A DNA stretch of 64,000 bases from Actinomyces faecalis (GTDB taxonomy: Bacteria > Actinomycetota > Actinomycetes > Actinomycetales > Actinomycetaceae). The stretch lies in assembly GCF_013184985.2 (NCBI RefSeq), contig NZ_CP063418.1, forward strand, positions 1,798,001 through 1,862,000. The letters are read 5' to 3'. Of the stretch, positions 34,454 through 44,581 are shown piece after piece. Both the position numbers and the translations under genes were made by a program. Under the pieces are notes generated by a model. The model was not told where the DNA came from. It was given only the letters and a program-made list of their open reading frames with translations, and did no database searches. Position 1 is the first letter of the stretch; each line of letters starts with the position of its first letter.

Positions 34454-35116
34454 TCAGTGAGCCTGGTCAGAGGCGGCCAGCGCGGCGTCAGCCGCCGCCT
34501 GGATGATCAGCGCCGTCGAGCAGGCACCGGGGTCCAGGTGACCGCGCGAGCGCTCCCCCAGGAAGGAGGCGCGACCCTTGCGCGCCTTGAGCGGAAGGGT
34601 CTGACGCGCTCCTTCATGGGCTGCTGCCGCCGCCGCCTGGAGAACCTCGACGACGTCCCCGCCACGCTCGGCAGCCGCCTGAGCCGCCGCAGCGGCCGGC
34701 TGCCAGGCGTCCAGCATGGTCTTGTCCCCTGCCTCGGCGCGGCCGCGCAGCCTCACGGCGTCGGCCGCGGCCTGCAGCATCCGCACGACCTGGAGCTCGT
34801 CAGCCTGGGTCTGCTCCATCGTGTGGGAGGCGCGCAGCATCGCCGTGCCCAGCAGCGGACCCGCTGCTCCGCCCACCGTCGTGATGAGGGAGGAGGCCAC
34901 GAGCTGGAGGACGGCACCGGGCGTCTGGGGGTCCTGTCCGGAGGCGACGGCCTCATCCAGACGCGCGACGGCTGCTGCGTACCCACGCTCCAGGTTCGTC
35001 CCGTGGTCACCGTCACCGATGGCTGTGTCCAGAGCGGTGAGCTCGTCACGGTGCTCACTCACTACGGCCGCGGTACGGCGCACCCACTGGGCTGCCCAGG
35101 CGGCGTCGAGGCTCAT
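34454..35116 (-). CDS. dhaL: DhaL-type dihydroxyacetone kinase subunit
   Basis: ADP-binding domain of PTS-dependent dihydroxyacetone kinase. The Mg-nucleotide site is complete: DTAIGDGDHGTNLERG with Asp35, Asp37 and His38, then GAAGPLLGTAML and the C-terminal YLGERS-like SFLGERSRGHLDPGA. ATG 35116 has AAGGAG 6 nt upstream; the length of 220 aa is normal. DhaK and DhaM, the usual partners, are not adjacent, so it may act with distant partners or as a stand-alone kinase domain. Confidence 0.88.
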   Translation of the reverse strand: MSLDAAWAAQWVRRTAAVVSEHRDELTALDTAIGDGDHGTNLERGYAAAVARLDEAVASGQDPQTPGAVLQLVASSLITTVGGAAGPLLGTAMLRASHTMEQTQADELQVVRMLQAAADAVRLRGRAEAGDKTMLDAWQPAAAAAQAAAERGGDVVEVLQAAAAAAHEGARQTLPLKARKGRASFLGERSRGHLDPGACSTALIIQAAADAALAASDQAH

Positions 35117-35233
35117 GCCGTCTCCTTCGTCGGTCCCGCTGAGGTCTCTCGGTGCCGGCACCCCAGGTACCGGCAGCCCTAGTGTCCCACGGCCTGGTGC
35201 CAGGTGCGAGGGCAGGCCCGGGCCGTCATGGGC

Positions 35234-37204
35234 TCAGGCCCTGCGGAACAGGGCACGCGCCTGCGCCACCAGCACCACCGAGCCCACGATGAGCACGCCC
35301 GAGGCCGCCATGGGAGCGTCAAAGCCCTCGGAGACGGAGACGGCCTGCTCGACCCCGGTCTCCAGGTCCTCCGCCACGATCACGCGGTCGCGGCCGTAGA
35401 CCTCTCTGGCCACCTCGGCCAGGTCCTCCACGTCCATGGCACGCGGGGAGTCCATGGGCACCACCACGACGGCGTCCGTCGCCGGCTCCAGGACCGACAG
35501 GATCCCCTCCACGTCCTTGTCCGCCATCGCGCCGACGACGGCGACCAGGTGCTGGAAGCCGAAGGCCTCCTGAACGGCCGGCACCAGGGCCGCCACGCCG
35601 TGGGGGTTGTGCCCGGCGTCGACGATGACCGTCGGCGAGGAGCGCAGCACCTCCAGGCGCCCGGGAGAGGTGGCCGAGGCGAAGCCGTCCTGGACGATCG
35701 CGGCCGGGAGCGCGCGTCCGGCGAAGACCGCCTCCGCCGCGGCCAGGGCCAGCAGGGCGTTGTGGGCCTGGTACTCCCCGTGCAGGGGGATGAAGACGTC
35801 CTCGTAGGTGGCAGCCGCCGTTCTGAGGGTCACCATCTGACCGCCCACGGCCAGGGTGCGGTCCACGACCTGCAGCACCCCGGCTCCGGGGTCTGCCGGG
35901 TCCTCGTCCTGGCCCAGCTCACGCCTCCGTACCACGCCGTGCTCAGCGGCCGCGGCGGCGATGACCTCCTCAGCCTCACTGGGCTGGACGGCGGTGACGA
36001 GGGTAGCGCCGTCCTTGATGATGCCGGCCTTGTTGGAGGCGATCTCCTCGATGGTGTCCCCGAGCCAGGCCTGGTGGTCGCGACCGATGGGGGTGATGAC
36101 CTCCACGGCGGAGTCCACCACGTTGGTCGAGTCCCAGGTGCCTCCCATACCGACCTCGATCACGGCCACGTCCACCGGATGGTCGGCGAAGACGGCCAGA
36201 GCCATGACGGTCAGGACCTCGAAGAAGGACATACGAGGGCCGCCGCTGGCCTGTGAGCGCTCGTCCACCATCGCGACGTACGGAGCCACGTCCTCCCACG
36301 CGGCGATGAAGCCCTCCTCACTGATGGGCTCGCCGTCCAGGCTGATGCGCTCACGGATCGTGGCCAGGTGAGGGCTGGTGAAGCGCCCGGTACGCATCCC
36401 GGTGGCTGCCAGCAGACGCTCGGTCATACGCGCCGTCGAGGTCTTGCCGTTGGTCCCGGTGACGTGAACCACCGTATAGGTGCGCTCGGGGTGTCCGATG
36501 ATGTCGAGCACCGCCTCGACACGCTCCAGGGAGGGCTGGACCTTGTGCTCGGGAGCGCGCGAGAGGATCTCGGCCTCGACCTCACGCATACGCGCCGAGA
36601 CCTCGACAGCCTGGGCCGCCGCCCGGAGACCCGCCTGGTGCTCGGCGATCTCGTCAGCCAGCTCCTCGCTCACGTCACGCGGGGAGTCAGGCAGCACCGG
36701 CTCCCACTCGTCCCAGTCGTCCGAGGAGTCCTCGTCGACCTCAGCCAGCAGGGCGTCGAGCTGCTCCAGGCCCGTCGTCCCCGCGCCTGCGAGCATGTTG
36801 CGCGCCACGAGCTCGCGCAGCGCCTCCAGGTCCTCTTCCTCCTGGGCGGCCTCACGCTCGGCCTGGGAGACGCCCGCCTCGCGTACCTCGGCCAGGGACA
36901 GGGACCCGTCGGGGCCGACCAGGGCCCCCCCGTCCTCCTGCACGGCGTCCAGGTAGGGCATGAGCCCGGGGTCGATCCCCTCGATGCCCGCGATACGGCC
37001 AGAGGCCTGCGCCGCCAGCTCCTCGCGCAGGGCGTCGAGCCCTGCGCGACGCACGCCGTCGCCGAAGACGGCGTCCACGACCTCCTCCCCGCTGGCCCCC
37101 TGCGGGATACCGAAGGCGGCCCCCGGGTGCTCGGAAGCAGGACCGTCCGGCCGGCCGGTGCCCTCGTCGGGACGGTCGACGACGTCGTCGTGCGTGGTGG
37201 ACAT
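35234..37204 (-). CDS. folC: Folylpolyglutamate/dihydrofolate synthase with long N-terminal extension
   Basis: Mur-ligase-family enzyme that adds glutamate to folates. The FolC domain starts near residue 205 and shows HVTGTNGKTSTARM (P-loop about 250-256), TSPHLATIRERI, the Mur-ligase block GMGGTWDSTNVV and the C-terminal VDAGHNPHG. Residues 1-203 are an acidic, low-complexity region with Glu-rich helices, no recognised domain and no membrane segment. The ATG at 37204 has AGGGGAG 7 nt upstream. A usual FolC has 420-500 aa; this has 656. Confidence 0.9.
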   Translation of the reverse strand: MSTTHDDVVDRPDEGTGRPDGPASEHPGAAFGIPQGASGEEVVDAVFGDGVRRAGLDALREELAAQASGRIAGIEGIDPGLMPYLDAVQEDGGALVGPDGSLSLAEVREAGVSQAEREAAQEEEDLEALRELVARNMLAGAGTTGLEQLDALLAEVDEDSSDDWDEWEPVLPDSPRDVSEELADEIAEHQAGLRAAAQAVEVSARMREVEAEILSRAPEHKVQPSLERVEAVLDIIGHPERTYTVVHVTGTNGKTSTARMTERLLAATGMRTGRFTSPHLATIRERISLDGEPISEEGFIAAWEDVAPYVAMVDERSQASGGPRMSFFEVLTVMALAVFADHPVDVAVIEVGMGGTWDSTNVVDSAVEVITPIGRDHQAWLGDTIEEIASNKAGIIKDGATLVTAVQPSEAEEVIAAAAAEHGVVRRRELGQDEDPADPGAGVLQVVDRTLAVGGQMVTLRTAAATYEDVFIPLHGEYQAHNALLALAAAEAVFAGRALPAAIVQDGFASATSPGRLEVLRSSPTVIVDAGHNPHGVAALVPAVQEAFGFQHLVAVVGAMADKDVEGILSVLEPATDAVVVVPMDSPRAMDVEDLAEVAREVYGRDRVIVAEDLETGVEQAVSVSEGFDAPMAASGVLIVGSVVLVAQARALFRRA

Positions 37205-37359
37205 GCTGCGCTCCCCTGCTCGTTGGCGGACCTGGGCCAGCCTAGCCACCGCGGCCCGCCCGGCGGGCCGGGTGCCGTCCGCTCACGGTGAGACGGGTGC
37301 GAGAGGGGTCACGCCGAGGACCGGCGGGAGGCTCTGGCCGTCTGCGCGGTCACGAGGCA

Positions 37360-37375
37360 GTCCGTATGATCGGAC
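37360..37375 (+). promoter_or_regulatory. Candidate -10 box inside a palindrome, upstream of the HAD phosphatase
   Basis: gtccg-tatgat-cggac: the -10-like TATGAT (37365-37370) is framed by 5-nt inverted arms. It is 90 nt before the start codon. No matching -35 was seen. Confidence 0.35.
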
Positions 37376-37464
37376 ATGGACCACGTCACGCCCGGGCACC
37401 GTACCCAGTGCGTCACCCACCCGTCAGCGGCCCGCGAGACCGCACCAGGCACAAGGAGTCACCC

Positions 37465-38289
37465 ATGGACACCAGCACCGCTCCCCTGACCGACCTTCCC
37501 CCCGTCGGGGCGTGGCTGAGCGACATGGACGGCGTGCTCGTACGGGAGCACCGCGCCCTTCCCGGGGCCCAGGAGTTCCTCGACGCGCTCAAGGAGCGGG
37601 GCCTGCCCTTCCTGGTGCTGACCAACAACTCGATCTTCACCAACCGCGACCTGTCCGCACGTCTGGAGCGCTCAGGCCTGGAGATCCCCGAGGACCGGAT
37701 CTGGACCTCGGCCAACGCCACAGCGGCCTTCCTCTCCCAGCAGTCGCCCCGCTCCTCCGCCTTCGTCATCGGTGAGGCCGGCCTGACCACCGCCCTGCAC
37801 AACGCGGGCTACATCATGACGGAGCAGGACCCGGAGTACGTGGTCCTGGGCGAGACCAGGAACTACTCCTTCAACGCGCTGACCCACGCCATCCGCCTCA
37901 TCGAGCACGGCGCGAAGTTCATCGCCACCAACCCTGACGTCACCGGGCCCTCCGACGAGGGCACGCTGCCGGCCACCGGGAGCGTGGCAGCGATGATCAA
38001 GGCCGCCACCGGCCGCTCACCCTACTTCGTGGGCAAGCCGAACCCGGTCATGATCCGTGCAGGACTCAACGCCATCGGCGCCCACTCCACCACCGCCGCC
38101 ATGGTCGGTGACCGTATGGACACTGACGTGCGTGCCGGTGTCGAGGCAGGCCTGCGCACCTACCTGGTCCTGTCCGGCTCGACCTCACGTGAGCAGGTCT
38201 CTCTCTACCCCTTCCGTCCCTACGCCATCCACGACGGCATCGGCGACCTCGTCGCCCACGTCGAGGCGGTGGACGAGCTCATCAGCTGA
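37465..38289 (+). CDS. NagD-like HAD-IIA hydrolase
   Basis: Cytoplasmic phosphatase of the HAD-IIA subfamily. Motif I is LSDMDGVL (Asp20, Asp22), motif II is FLVLTNNS, and motif III/IV is FVGKPNP with VGDRMDTDVRAG. The cap between them is of the NagD type. The substrate could be a sugar phosphate or nucleotide. ATG 37465 has AAGGAG 7-8 nt upstream. It ends before a strong bidirectional terminator. Confidence 0.92.
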   Translation: MDTSTAPLTDLPPVGAWLSDMDGVLVREHRALPGAQEFLDALKERGLPFLVLTNNSIFTNRDLSARLERSGLEIPEDRIWTSANATAAFLSQQSPRSSAFVIGEAGLTTALHNAGYIMTEQDPEYVVLGETRNYSFNALTHAIRLIEHGAKFIATNPDVTGPSDEGTLPATGSVAAMIKAATGRSPYFVGKPNPVMIRAGLNAIGAHSTTAAMVGDRMDTDVRAGVEAGLRTYLVLSGSTSREQVSLYPFRPYAIHDGIGDLVAHVEAVDELIS

Positions 38290-38300
38290 CCGCCCTCAAC

Positions 38301-38349
38301 GGACGACGGCGCCGCCACCTCCAGACGGAAGGTGGCGGCGCCGTCGTCC
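38301..38349. terminator. Bidirectional terminator between HAD phosphatase and ileS
   Basis: Perfect 20-nt arms (38301-38320, 38330-38349) with a 9-nt loop between convergent genes. Confidence 0.88.
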
Positions 38350-38367
38350 GTGCCCGGGCCAGGTGCC

Positions 38368-41300
38368 TCAGGCCGTGGCGACCTGCGCCGTCGGCTGGCT
38401 GCCCTCGGGCCCGGTGACGACGTCGATGGCCACACAGCTGGTCTCGGTCCTGATGAGGTCCAGATGGGCGCCGGTCCAGGCGTCCTTGTCCGCGGGGACG
38501 GTCAGTGTCAGGCGAGCCGGCGCACCGATCTCCAGGTCGGCGGCCTTACGCTCGTCCTGGACCAGGCGGATGAGGTCACGTGCCCAGCCCTCCGCCTCCA
38601 GCTGCTCGTCCAGGGCAGTGTCCAGGACGATGAAGGCGCCCGAGCCGAGCATCGTGGCCGACAGCGAGTCGTCCTCGACGTCGATCCGGTTGGCGAGGGT
38701 GAAGGCCGAGTCCTCGGCCTCCAGCACCACCGGGACCCCGTCAAGAACCACGGCGTCGAAACGCACGTCCCCGTCCTGGGTCAGCGTCCACTCCCCCGCC
38801 TTGACGGCAGCGAAGAGCCTGGAGGTGAGCCTGCGGACCTCAGGGGAGAAGGCACGCGGGTTGAGGGTCAGCACCTGCTCGACGTGGTAGCCGGCGTCGG
38901 CCGCGTCCACGACGCGCACCTCCTTGACGTTGACCTCCTCAGCGATGAGCGAGCGGAAGGGCGCCAGGCCCGCAGGCTCGGAGGTGGCGATAGTCAGGGT
39001 GCGCAGCGGCTGGCGTACGCGCAGCTTCTCGGCCTTGCGCAGGCTCAGCGCCGCCGAGACGGCGTCACGCGCCTCGTCCATGGCGGACACCAGCGCCTGG
39101 TCAGCCACGTGGGCGGGCAGGACGGGCCAGTCGGTCAGGTGCACCGAGCGTCCACCGGTCACCCCGCGCCAGATCTCCTCGCTCACCAGCGGCGTCAGCG
39201 GCGCCATGACCTCGGTGAGCACCCGCAGCACCGTGGCCAGGGTGTCAAAGGCCGGGCGCCAGACCTGCTCGTCAGCGTCAGAGAAGCGTGAGCGGGAGGT
39301 ACGCAGGTACCAGTTGGTCAGCACGTCGATGAACTCGCGCACGCTGGCCGTGGCCCCGGTGACGTCGTAGGCGCTCATCTGGGTGCGCACCGTGTCCGCC
39401 AGGTCCTTGACCCGTGCCAGCACGTAGCGGTCCATGACGGCCAGGCTCCCGCGCGGGCCGAACAGGGTGGGGTCCTGAAGATCCAGGCCGCCGCTGACGT
39501 AGCCCCGGCCCCCATCAGCCTTGCCGGCGTAGAGGGCGAAGAAGTACCAGGCGTTCCACAGCGGCAGCAGCACCTGGCGCACCGTGTCACGGATCGCCTG
39601 GTCCGTCACCGCGAGGTTGCCACCACGGACCACGGGGCTGGACAGCAGGAACCAGCGCATGGCGTCGGCGCCGTCACGGTCGAAGACCATGGAGACGTCG
39701 GGGTAGTTGCGCAGGGACTTGCTCATCTTCTGCCCGTCCTGGCCCAGCAGGATGCCGTGGGAGACCACGGAGGTGAAGGCCGGACGGTCGAACAGCGCGG
39801 TAGCCAGGACGTGGAGGGTGTAGAACCACCCGCGGGTCTGGCCGATGTACTCCACGATGAAGTCACCGGGGTTGTGGGACTCGAACCAGTCGACGTTCTC
39901 GAAGGGGTAGTGCACCTGGGCGTAGGGCATTGAGCCGGACTCGAACCAGCAGTCCATGACGTCAGGGATGCGACGCATCATCGACCTGCCGGTCGGGTCG
40001 TCCGGGTTGGGACGCACCAGCTCGTCGATGGCCGGACGGTGCAGGTCCGTGACCTTGACGCCGAAGTCACGCTCGAGCTCGGCGAAGGAGCCGTAGACGT
40101 CGCGGCGCGGGTAGGCCGGGTCGTCGGACTCCCACACGGGGATCGGGGCGCCCCAGAAGCGGTTGCGCGAGATCGACCAGTCGCGTGCTCCCGCCAGCCA
40201 GTTGCCGAAGATGCCGTCCTTGATGTGGGACGGGGTCCAGGTGATCTGCTGGTTGAGCTCGACCATGCGGTCGCGGAACCTGGTCACGGCCACGAACCAG
40301 GAGGACACGGCCTTGTAGATCAGCGGCTTGCGGCAGCGCCAGCAGTGCGGGTAGCTGTGGACGTAGCTCTTCTGCTGGACCAGGACCGCACGCTTGGCCT
40401 CCTCACGCCGGGCCATGGGCCCCGAGGCGTCACGCAGGTCCACCGTGATCGGCTTGTTGGCCTCGAAGACCTGCAGACCCTGGTAGTCGTGGACCTCGGA
40501 GGTGAAGCAGCCGCCGTCATCTACCGGCAGGACAGGAGCGATCCCGGCCTCCTGGCACACGAGCATGTCGTCCTCACCGAAGGCCGGGGCGATGTGGACC
40601 AGGCCGGTACCGTCGTCAGTGGTGACGTAGTCGCCGGAGATGATCGTCCAGCCCCTGGGGCCGGGGGCCGCCCCCTCGGCGCGGTGCTCGGCGTCGTCGT
40701 AGTAGTCGAAGATCGGGTGGTAGCGCCGCCCCACCAGCTCGCTGCCCTTGAGGCGTGCGAGGACCTGGGGATCCTCCCCCAGCTCCTTGGCGTAGGCACC
40801 CAGCCGCGCCTCGCCGAGCACCACGTCCTGCCCGGCCACCGGGGAGTCGAGGTCCTCAGCGACGTGGACGATGACGTAGTCGATGTCCGGGCCAGCGGCC
40901 ACAGCCTCGTTCGAGGGCAGGGTCCACGGCGTCGTCGTCCAGATCAGGGCGAGCTCGGGAGCCGTCGCGCCCTCGCGCAGCGGCTCCTCCAGGCGCAGGC
41001 CCACCGTGACCGTGTTGTCCTGGCGGTCCTGGTAGACGTCGTCGTCCATCTTGAGCTCGTGGTTGCTCAAGGGAGTGCGGTCGTGCCAGCAGTAGGGCAG
41101 GACGCGGTAGCCCTGGTAGGCCAGGCCCTTGTCGTAGAGGGTCTTGAATGCCCAGATGACCGACTCCATGTAGTCGGGGTTGAGGGTCTTGTAGTCGCCC
41201 TCAAAGTCGACCCAGCGCGCCTGGCGGGTGACGTAGTCCTCCCACTCGCGGGTGTAGCGCAGCACGGAGGAGCGGCAGGCCTCGTTGAAGGCCTTGATCC

Positions 41301-41730
41301 CGATGCCGCCGGGGCGGGTGATCTCCGAGACGTCGTCGATGCCGAGCTCGCGCTGGGCCTCCAGCTCGGCGGGCAGGCCGTGGGTGTCCCAGCCGAAGCG
41401 GCGCTCCACTCGCCTGCCCATCTGGGTCTGGAAGCGGCCGACGGCGTCCTTGACGTAGCCGGTCAGCAGGTGGCCGTAGTGGGGCAGCCCGTTGGCGAAG
41501 GGCGGTCCGTCGTAGAAGACGAACTCGTTGGAGTGGCCGTTGTCGTCGTAGGCGGGACGGAAGCTGACAGACTCCTTGAAGGTGCCGTCCTGCTTCCAGT
41601 AGGCCAGGACCTCCTCCTCCAGCGCCGGGAAGGAGGGAGAGGAGGCCACGCCTGCCCCCTCGCGGTGCAGGGGGTAGCCGGCGGGGTGGAAGGACTGCCC
41701 GGTACGGGCGGTGGGCTGGGTCTCGGCCAT
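38368..41730 (-). CDS. ileS: Isoleucyl-tRNA synthetase
   Basis: Charges tRNA-Ile. The class I signatures are HYGH (residues 84-87, in [14 protein letters not shown]) and KMSKS starting at Lys668 ([10 protein letters not shown]). The Trp- and Thr-rich CP1 editing domain and a C-terminal domain of the eukaryote-like long type are present, with no C-terminal zinc cysteine cluster noticed. At 1120 aa it fits the second bacterial IleRS class common in actinobacteria. ATG 41730 has GAGG 6 nt upstream and lies at the end of an isoleucine T-box leader that should control its translation. Confidence 0.96.
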   Translation of the reverse strand: MAETQPTARTGQSFHPAGYPLHREGAGVASSPSFPALEEEVLAYWKQDGTFKESVSFRPAYDDNGHSNEFVFYDGPPFANGLPHYGHLLTGYVKDAVGRFQTQMGRRVERRFGWDTHGLPAELEAQRELGIDDVSEITRPGGIGIKAFNEACRSSVLRYTREWEDYVTRQARWVDFEGDYKTLNPDYMESVIWAFKTLYDKGLAYQGYRVLPYCWHDRTPLSNHELKMDDDVYQDRQDNTVTVGLRLEEPLREGATAPELALIWTTTPWTLPSNEAVAAGPDIDYVIVHVAEDLDSPVAGQDVVLGEARLGAYAKELGEDPQVLARLKGSELVGRRYHPIFDYYDDAEHRAEGAAPGPRGWTIISGDYVTTDDGTGLVHIAPAFGEDDMLVCQEAGIAPVLPVDDGGCFTSEVHDYQGLQVFEANKPITVDLRDASGPMARREEAKRAVLVQQKSYVHSYPHCWRCRKPLIYKAVSSWFVAVTRFRDRMVELNQQITWTPSHIKDGIFGNWLAGARDWSISRNRFWGAPIPVWESDDPAYPRRDVYGSFAELERDFGVKVTDLHRPAIDELVRPNPDDPTGRSMMRRIPDVMDCWFESGSMPYAQVHYPFENVDWFESHNPGDFIVEYIGQTRGWFYTLHVLATALFDRPAFTSVVSHGILLGQDGQKMSKSLRNYPDVSMVFDRDGADAMRWFLLSSPVVRGGNLAVTDQAIRDTVRQVLLPLWNAWYFFALYAGKADGGRGYVSGGLDLQDPTLFGPRGSLAVMDRYVLARVKDLADTVRTQMSAYDVTGATASVREFIDVLTNWYLRTSRSRFSDADEQVWRPAFDTLATVLRVLTEVMAPLTPLVSEEIWRGVTGGRSVHLTDWPVLPAHVADQALVSAMDEARDAVSAALSLRKAEKLRVRQPLRTLTIATSEPAGLAPFRSLIAEEVNVKEVRVVDAADAGYHVEQVLTLNPRAFSPEVRRLTSRLFAAVKAGEWTLTQDGDVRFDAVVLDGVPVVLEAEDSAFTLANRIDVEDDSLSATMLGSGAFIVLDTALDEQLEAEGWARDLIRLVQDERKAADLEIGAPARLTLTVPADKDAWTGAHLDLIRTETSCVAIDVVTGPEGSQPTAQVATA

Positions 41731-42000
41731 AGGGTGCCTCGTGTCGTGCTCGTGAACAACCGTGTCTGACGAGGACGACGCCGCTCCTCCCCCGTGCCCT
41801 GGTGGGGCCGAGGGCGGGCGGTACCGCGGTACCACCTCGCTTGCCGCGCACGAGGCGCGACCGCTCCTTGGGAGGCTGTACGGGCCTCACCCGCCCGGGT
41901 CTAGTGAGGCTGGCGGCGGCGCGTGCGCGACGTCGTCGGCCCGTTCTTCCGGGAGGCTCGCCGGTGATACCCGCAGGCCGTGAGGCTGCGGCCGGGTCAG
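41731..42000 (-). promoter_or_regulatory. Isoleucine T-box riboswitch, ultrashort stem I, translational type
   Basis: On the minus strand the T-box sequence AGGTGGTACCGCGG is at 41837-41824. Further 5', an isoleucine specifier ATC (41968-41966, context GGGTATCACCGGCGAG) sits in a short stem-loop, followed by CCGGAAGAACGG (41952-41941), as in the short stem I of actinobacterial ileS leaders. There is no terminator with a U-run, and the ileS Shine-Dalgarno lies just past the core, so control is expected at ribosome binding. The 127 nt between this leader and the SDR gene hold nothing else recognised. Confidence 0.88.
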
Positions 42001-42127
42001 TGCCTGGTTGGCGCCGAGTGTATCTGGGCCGGTGTCGCAGGCACCAGCCTGCTTGCCGCGCCGGCTGCGTCAGCCTCGCCACACCGCTGAGCCTGACCCG
42101 TGCGGCGCGCAGGCGCACAGGCCGGCG

Positions 42128-42925
42128 TCATGGCTCCTGGCGGGCCACCACCGTGTTGGAGGCCTGCGCGCGCGGGCGCACGATGAGGGAATCGATGTTG
42201 ACATGGGACGGACGCTCCAAGGTCCACACTACGCACTCAGCCACGTCCTGGGCGCTCAACGGCGCCTCGACCCCGGCGTAGACCGCCTCCGCCCTGGCCT
42301 TGTCACCGTGAAAACGGTTGAGGGAGAACTCCTCGGTGGCCACCATGCCCGGGGCGACCTCGATCACGCGCACCGGCTCGCCCACCAGCTCCAGGCGCAG
42401 CGTGCTGGCGATGATGCGCTCAGCGTGCTTGGCCGCCACGTACCCGGCTCCTCCGGGGTAGGTGTCGTGGGCGGCGGTGGAGGTGAGGAACAAGACGTCT
42501 CCCCCACGCTCACGCAGGCCCGGGAGGAAGGCCTGGGTCACCGCGAGCGCGCCGAGCACGTTGCGCTCGTACATCGTGGCCCACTCCTCCGCCTTCCCCT
42601 CAGCCACCGGGTCGGTTCCCAGGGCCCCGCCGGCGTTGTTGACGACGGCGTCCACCGCTCCCCCGGCCAGGACCTCGCGCGCCAGGCGGGCGACGTCGTC
42701 GGGCTTCTGCAGGTCTGCCGCCACCCAGCCGCAGCCGGTCTCGTCAGCCAGCGCCTGGAGCCGCTCGGCCCGCCGGGCGGTAGCCACGACCTCCCACCCG
42801 TGGGAACGCAGGAGGCGAACCGTCGCCGCCCCGATGCCGGTGGAGGCGCCGGTGACGAGGGCGCGGCGGGCGCCAGTGGAGGAGGCGGAGGACACGGTGC
42901 GTGCTGTGGTCTCTGTGGTGCTCAT
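42128..42925 (-). CDS. Short-chain dehydrogenase/reductase
   Basis: NAD(P)-dependent oxidoreductase of the classical SDR type. The cofactor motif is ALVTGASTGIGAAT, followed by NNAGGALG, the active-site Ser in FLTSTAAH, and Tyr-Lys in GYVAAKHAE. TARRAERL after the second strand suggests NADP preference. The length of 265 aa is normal. ATG 42925 has GAGGAG about 10 nt upstream. It is divergent from the amylase gene across 47 nt. The substrate is unknown. Confidence 0.9.
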   Translation of the reverse strand: MSTTETTARTVSSASSTGARRALVTGASTGIGAATVRLLRSHGWEVVATARRAERLQALADETGCGWVAADLQKPDDVARLAREVLAGGAVDAVVNNAGGALGTDPVAEGKAEEWATMYERNVLGALAVTQAFLPGLRERGGDVLFLTSTAAHDTYPGGAGYVAAKHAERIIASTLRLELVGEPVRVIEVAPGMVATEEFSLNRFHGDKARAEAVYAGVEAPLSAQDVAECVVWTLERPSHVNIDSLIVRPRAQASNTVVARQEP

Positions 42926-42972
42926 GGAGGCATTCTCCTCGCTTCGACGGGCTGCGCGATACCGTGTGGGCC

Positions 42973-44457
42973 ATGCACGCCGACGACGCCGCGATCGCCT
43001 CACCCGGACCAGCTCAGCCCGCTGCGGGACACAGTCTGCGTGAGCCGAGCTGGGTCCGGCACGCGATCGCCTGGCACGTCTACCCGCTGGGTGCTGTCGG
43101 CGCGCCGGCCCTGTGCCCTTCCGGTGACCCTGATGACCCTGCCTCACCCGCCGGCCGGGCCGCCAGTGAGCACCGTCTACTCCACCTCGTGCCGTGGCTG
43201 GACCACCTCATTGAGCTCGGAGCCAACGTCCTGCTGCTCGGCCCCGTCTTCCACGCGATGTCCCACGGTTACGACACGGTCGACTACTACCGTGTGGACC
43301 CCAGGCTGGGCACCAACGAGGACCTGACCCACCTCATCGACGAGGCGCACGCCCGCGGCGTCAAGGTGGTCCTCGACGGCGTCTTCAACCACACCGGGAT
43401 CGCCCACCCGGGCTTTACCAGTCTGCCGCAGGCAGGCCCGGACTCTCCCCAGGCCCGCGGCTACCGCCTGACCTGGCCCGATGAGCCCTGGACCCCGGGG
43501 ACCCCACCGAGCGACTACGCCCGCTTCGAGGGCCAGGACTGGCTGCCGGAGCTGAACCACGACTGCCCCGAGGTCGCGCAGATGACCGGCGACGTCATGG
43601 AGCACTGGTGCGAGGCAGGTGCCGACGGCTGGCGCCTGGACGCTGCCTACGCAGTCCCACCCTCCTTCTGGACGCGGGTCCTGCCACGCCTGCGTTCGCG
43701 TTTCCCTGAGGTCTACGTCTTTGGGGAGGTCATCCACGGTGACTACTCACAGATCGTCACGGACTCGGGCATGGACTCGGTGACCCAGTACGAGCTGTGG
43801 CAGGCTGCCTGGCACGCCCTGGCCGAGGCCAACTTCTATGAGCTCGACTGGTGCCTGGGGCGCCATGCGGCGATGCTGGAGACCTTCGTTCCCTGGACCT
43901 TCCTGGGCAACCATGACACCACGCGGATCGCCAGTGCGGTGGGAGGCGGCCGTGAGGGTGGAGACCGGCTGCCTCATGCCGTCGCGCTGCTCATGATGCT
44001 GCCGGGCACACCTGCCGTCTACTACGGCGACGAGGTGGGGCTTGAGGGGGTCAAGGAGGAGCGCCTGGGTGGTGACGAGGCGATCCGGCCCGAGCTACCG
44101 AGGCTGCCGCGGGGCCACGGAGCGCATGAGTCCCTTCCCTCTGGAGACCAGGCGACGCGGACCGCGCGCCTGTACCGTCAGCTCATCGCCTTGCGCCGGC
44201 GTCTGCCCTGGCTCCATGACGCCGAGGTCACCACCCTGCACCTGGACAACCGTCTGCTGAGCCTGCGTCTGTGCCCGCGCGGCCAGGACCGTGGAGCCAG
44301 CTCCGTCGTGCTCGCCCTGTCTCTGGAGGAGCATGAGGCCTGGCTGCCCACCGGCGGCGCCCACACGGTCCTGGCCACGGGCGAGGGAGCGTGTGGTCCA
44401 CGGTCCGAGCGCGACGGCGTCGTCCTGCCGCCATGCGGCTGGGCAGTGCTGGGCTGA
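42973..44457 (+). CDS. GH13 alpha-amylase-family glycosidase
   Basis: Intracellular alpha-glucan-active enzyme with no signal peptide. Conserved regions are DGVFNHTG (region I), GWRLDAAY with nucleophile Asp223 (II), FGEVIH with acid/base Glu252 (III) and FLGNHDTTRI with Asp315 (IV). A C-terminal beta domain of about 90 residues follows. The 494-aa size fits an oligosaccharide-degrading enzyme such as a maltodextrin glucosidase. ATG 42973 lacks a strong Shine-Dalgarno; GTG 42964 is an alternative. Confidence 0.9.
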   Translation: MHADDAAIASPGPAQPAAGHSLREPSWVRHAIAWHVYPLGAVGAPALCPSGDPDDPASPAGRAASEHRLLHLVPWLDHLIELGANVLLLGPVFHAMSHGYDTVDYYRVDPRLGTNEDLTHLIDEAHARGVKVVLDGVFNHTGIAHPGFTSLPQAGPDSPQARGYRLTWPDEPWTPGTPPSDYARFEGQDWLPELNHDCPEVAQMTGDVMEHWCEAGADGWRLDAAYAVPPSFWTRVLPRLRSRFPEVYVFGEVIHGDYSQIVTDSGMDSVTQYELWQAAWHALAEANFYELDWCLGRHAAMLETFVPWTFLGNHDTTRIASAVGGGREGGDRLPHAVALLMMLPGTPAVYYGDEVGLEGVKEERLGGDEAIRPELPRLPRGHGAHESLPSGDQATRTARLYRQLIALRRRLPWLHDAEVTTLHLDNRLLSLRLCPRGQDRGASSVVLALSLEEHEAWLPTGGAHTVLATGEGACGPRSERDGVVLPPCGWAVLG

Positions 44458-44496
44458 CTGGTCCGGTTTGGCCGGCCGGGGCTGGTTGGGCTCAGC

Positions 44497-44535
44497 GGCC
44501 GGGGCTGCTGGATCGTTGGTCCAGCAGCCCCGGCC
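44497..44535. terminator. Bidirectional terminator after the GH13 gene and ocd
   Basis: Perfect 16-nt arms (44497-44512, 44520-44535) with a 7-nt loop between convergent genes. Confidence 0.85.
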
Positions 44536-44581
44536 ACCAGCGCGGTGTCAGGCCCGTCTCAGGCGGGCGCCGCCGTCGTCC

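Noticed and set aside
40039..41769. 576-codon plus-strand open frame opposite ileS
   Set aside because: Mirror of ileS codon usage; no recognisable domain, and it runs across the ileS start and leader.
41880..42000. tRNA-like folding in the ileS leader
   Set aside because: The paired segments belong to T-box stem I; no acceptor stem, T-loop sequence or anticodon arm of a tRNA is present.
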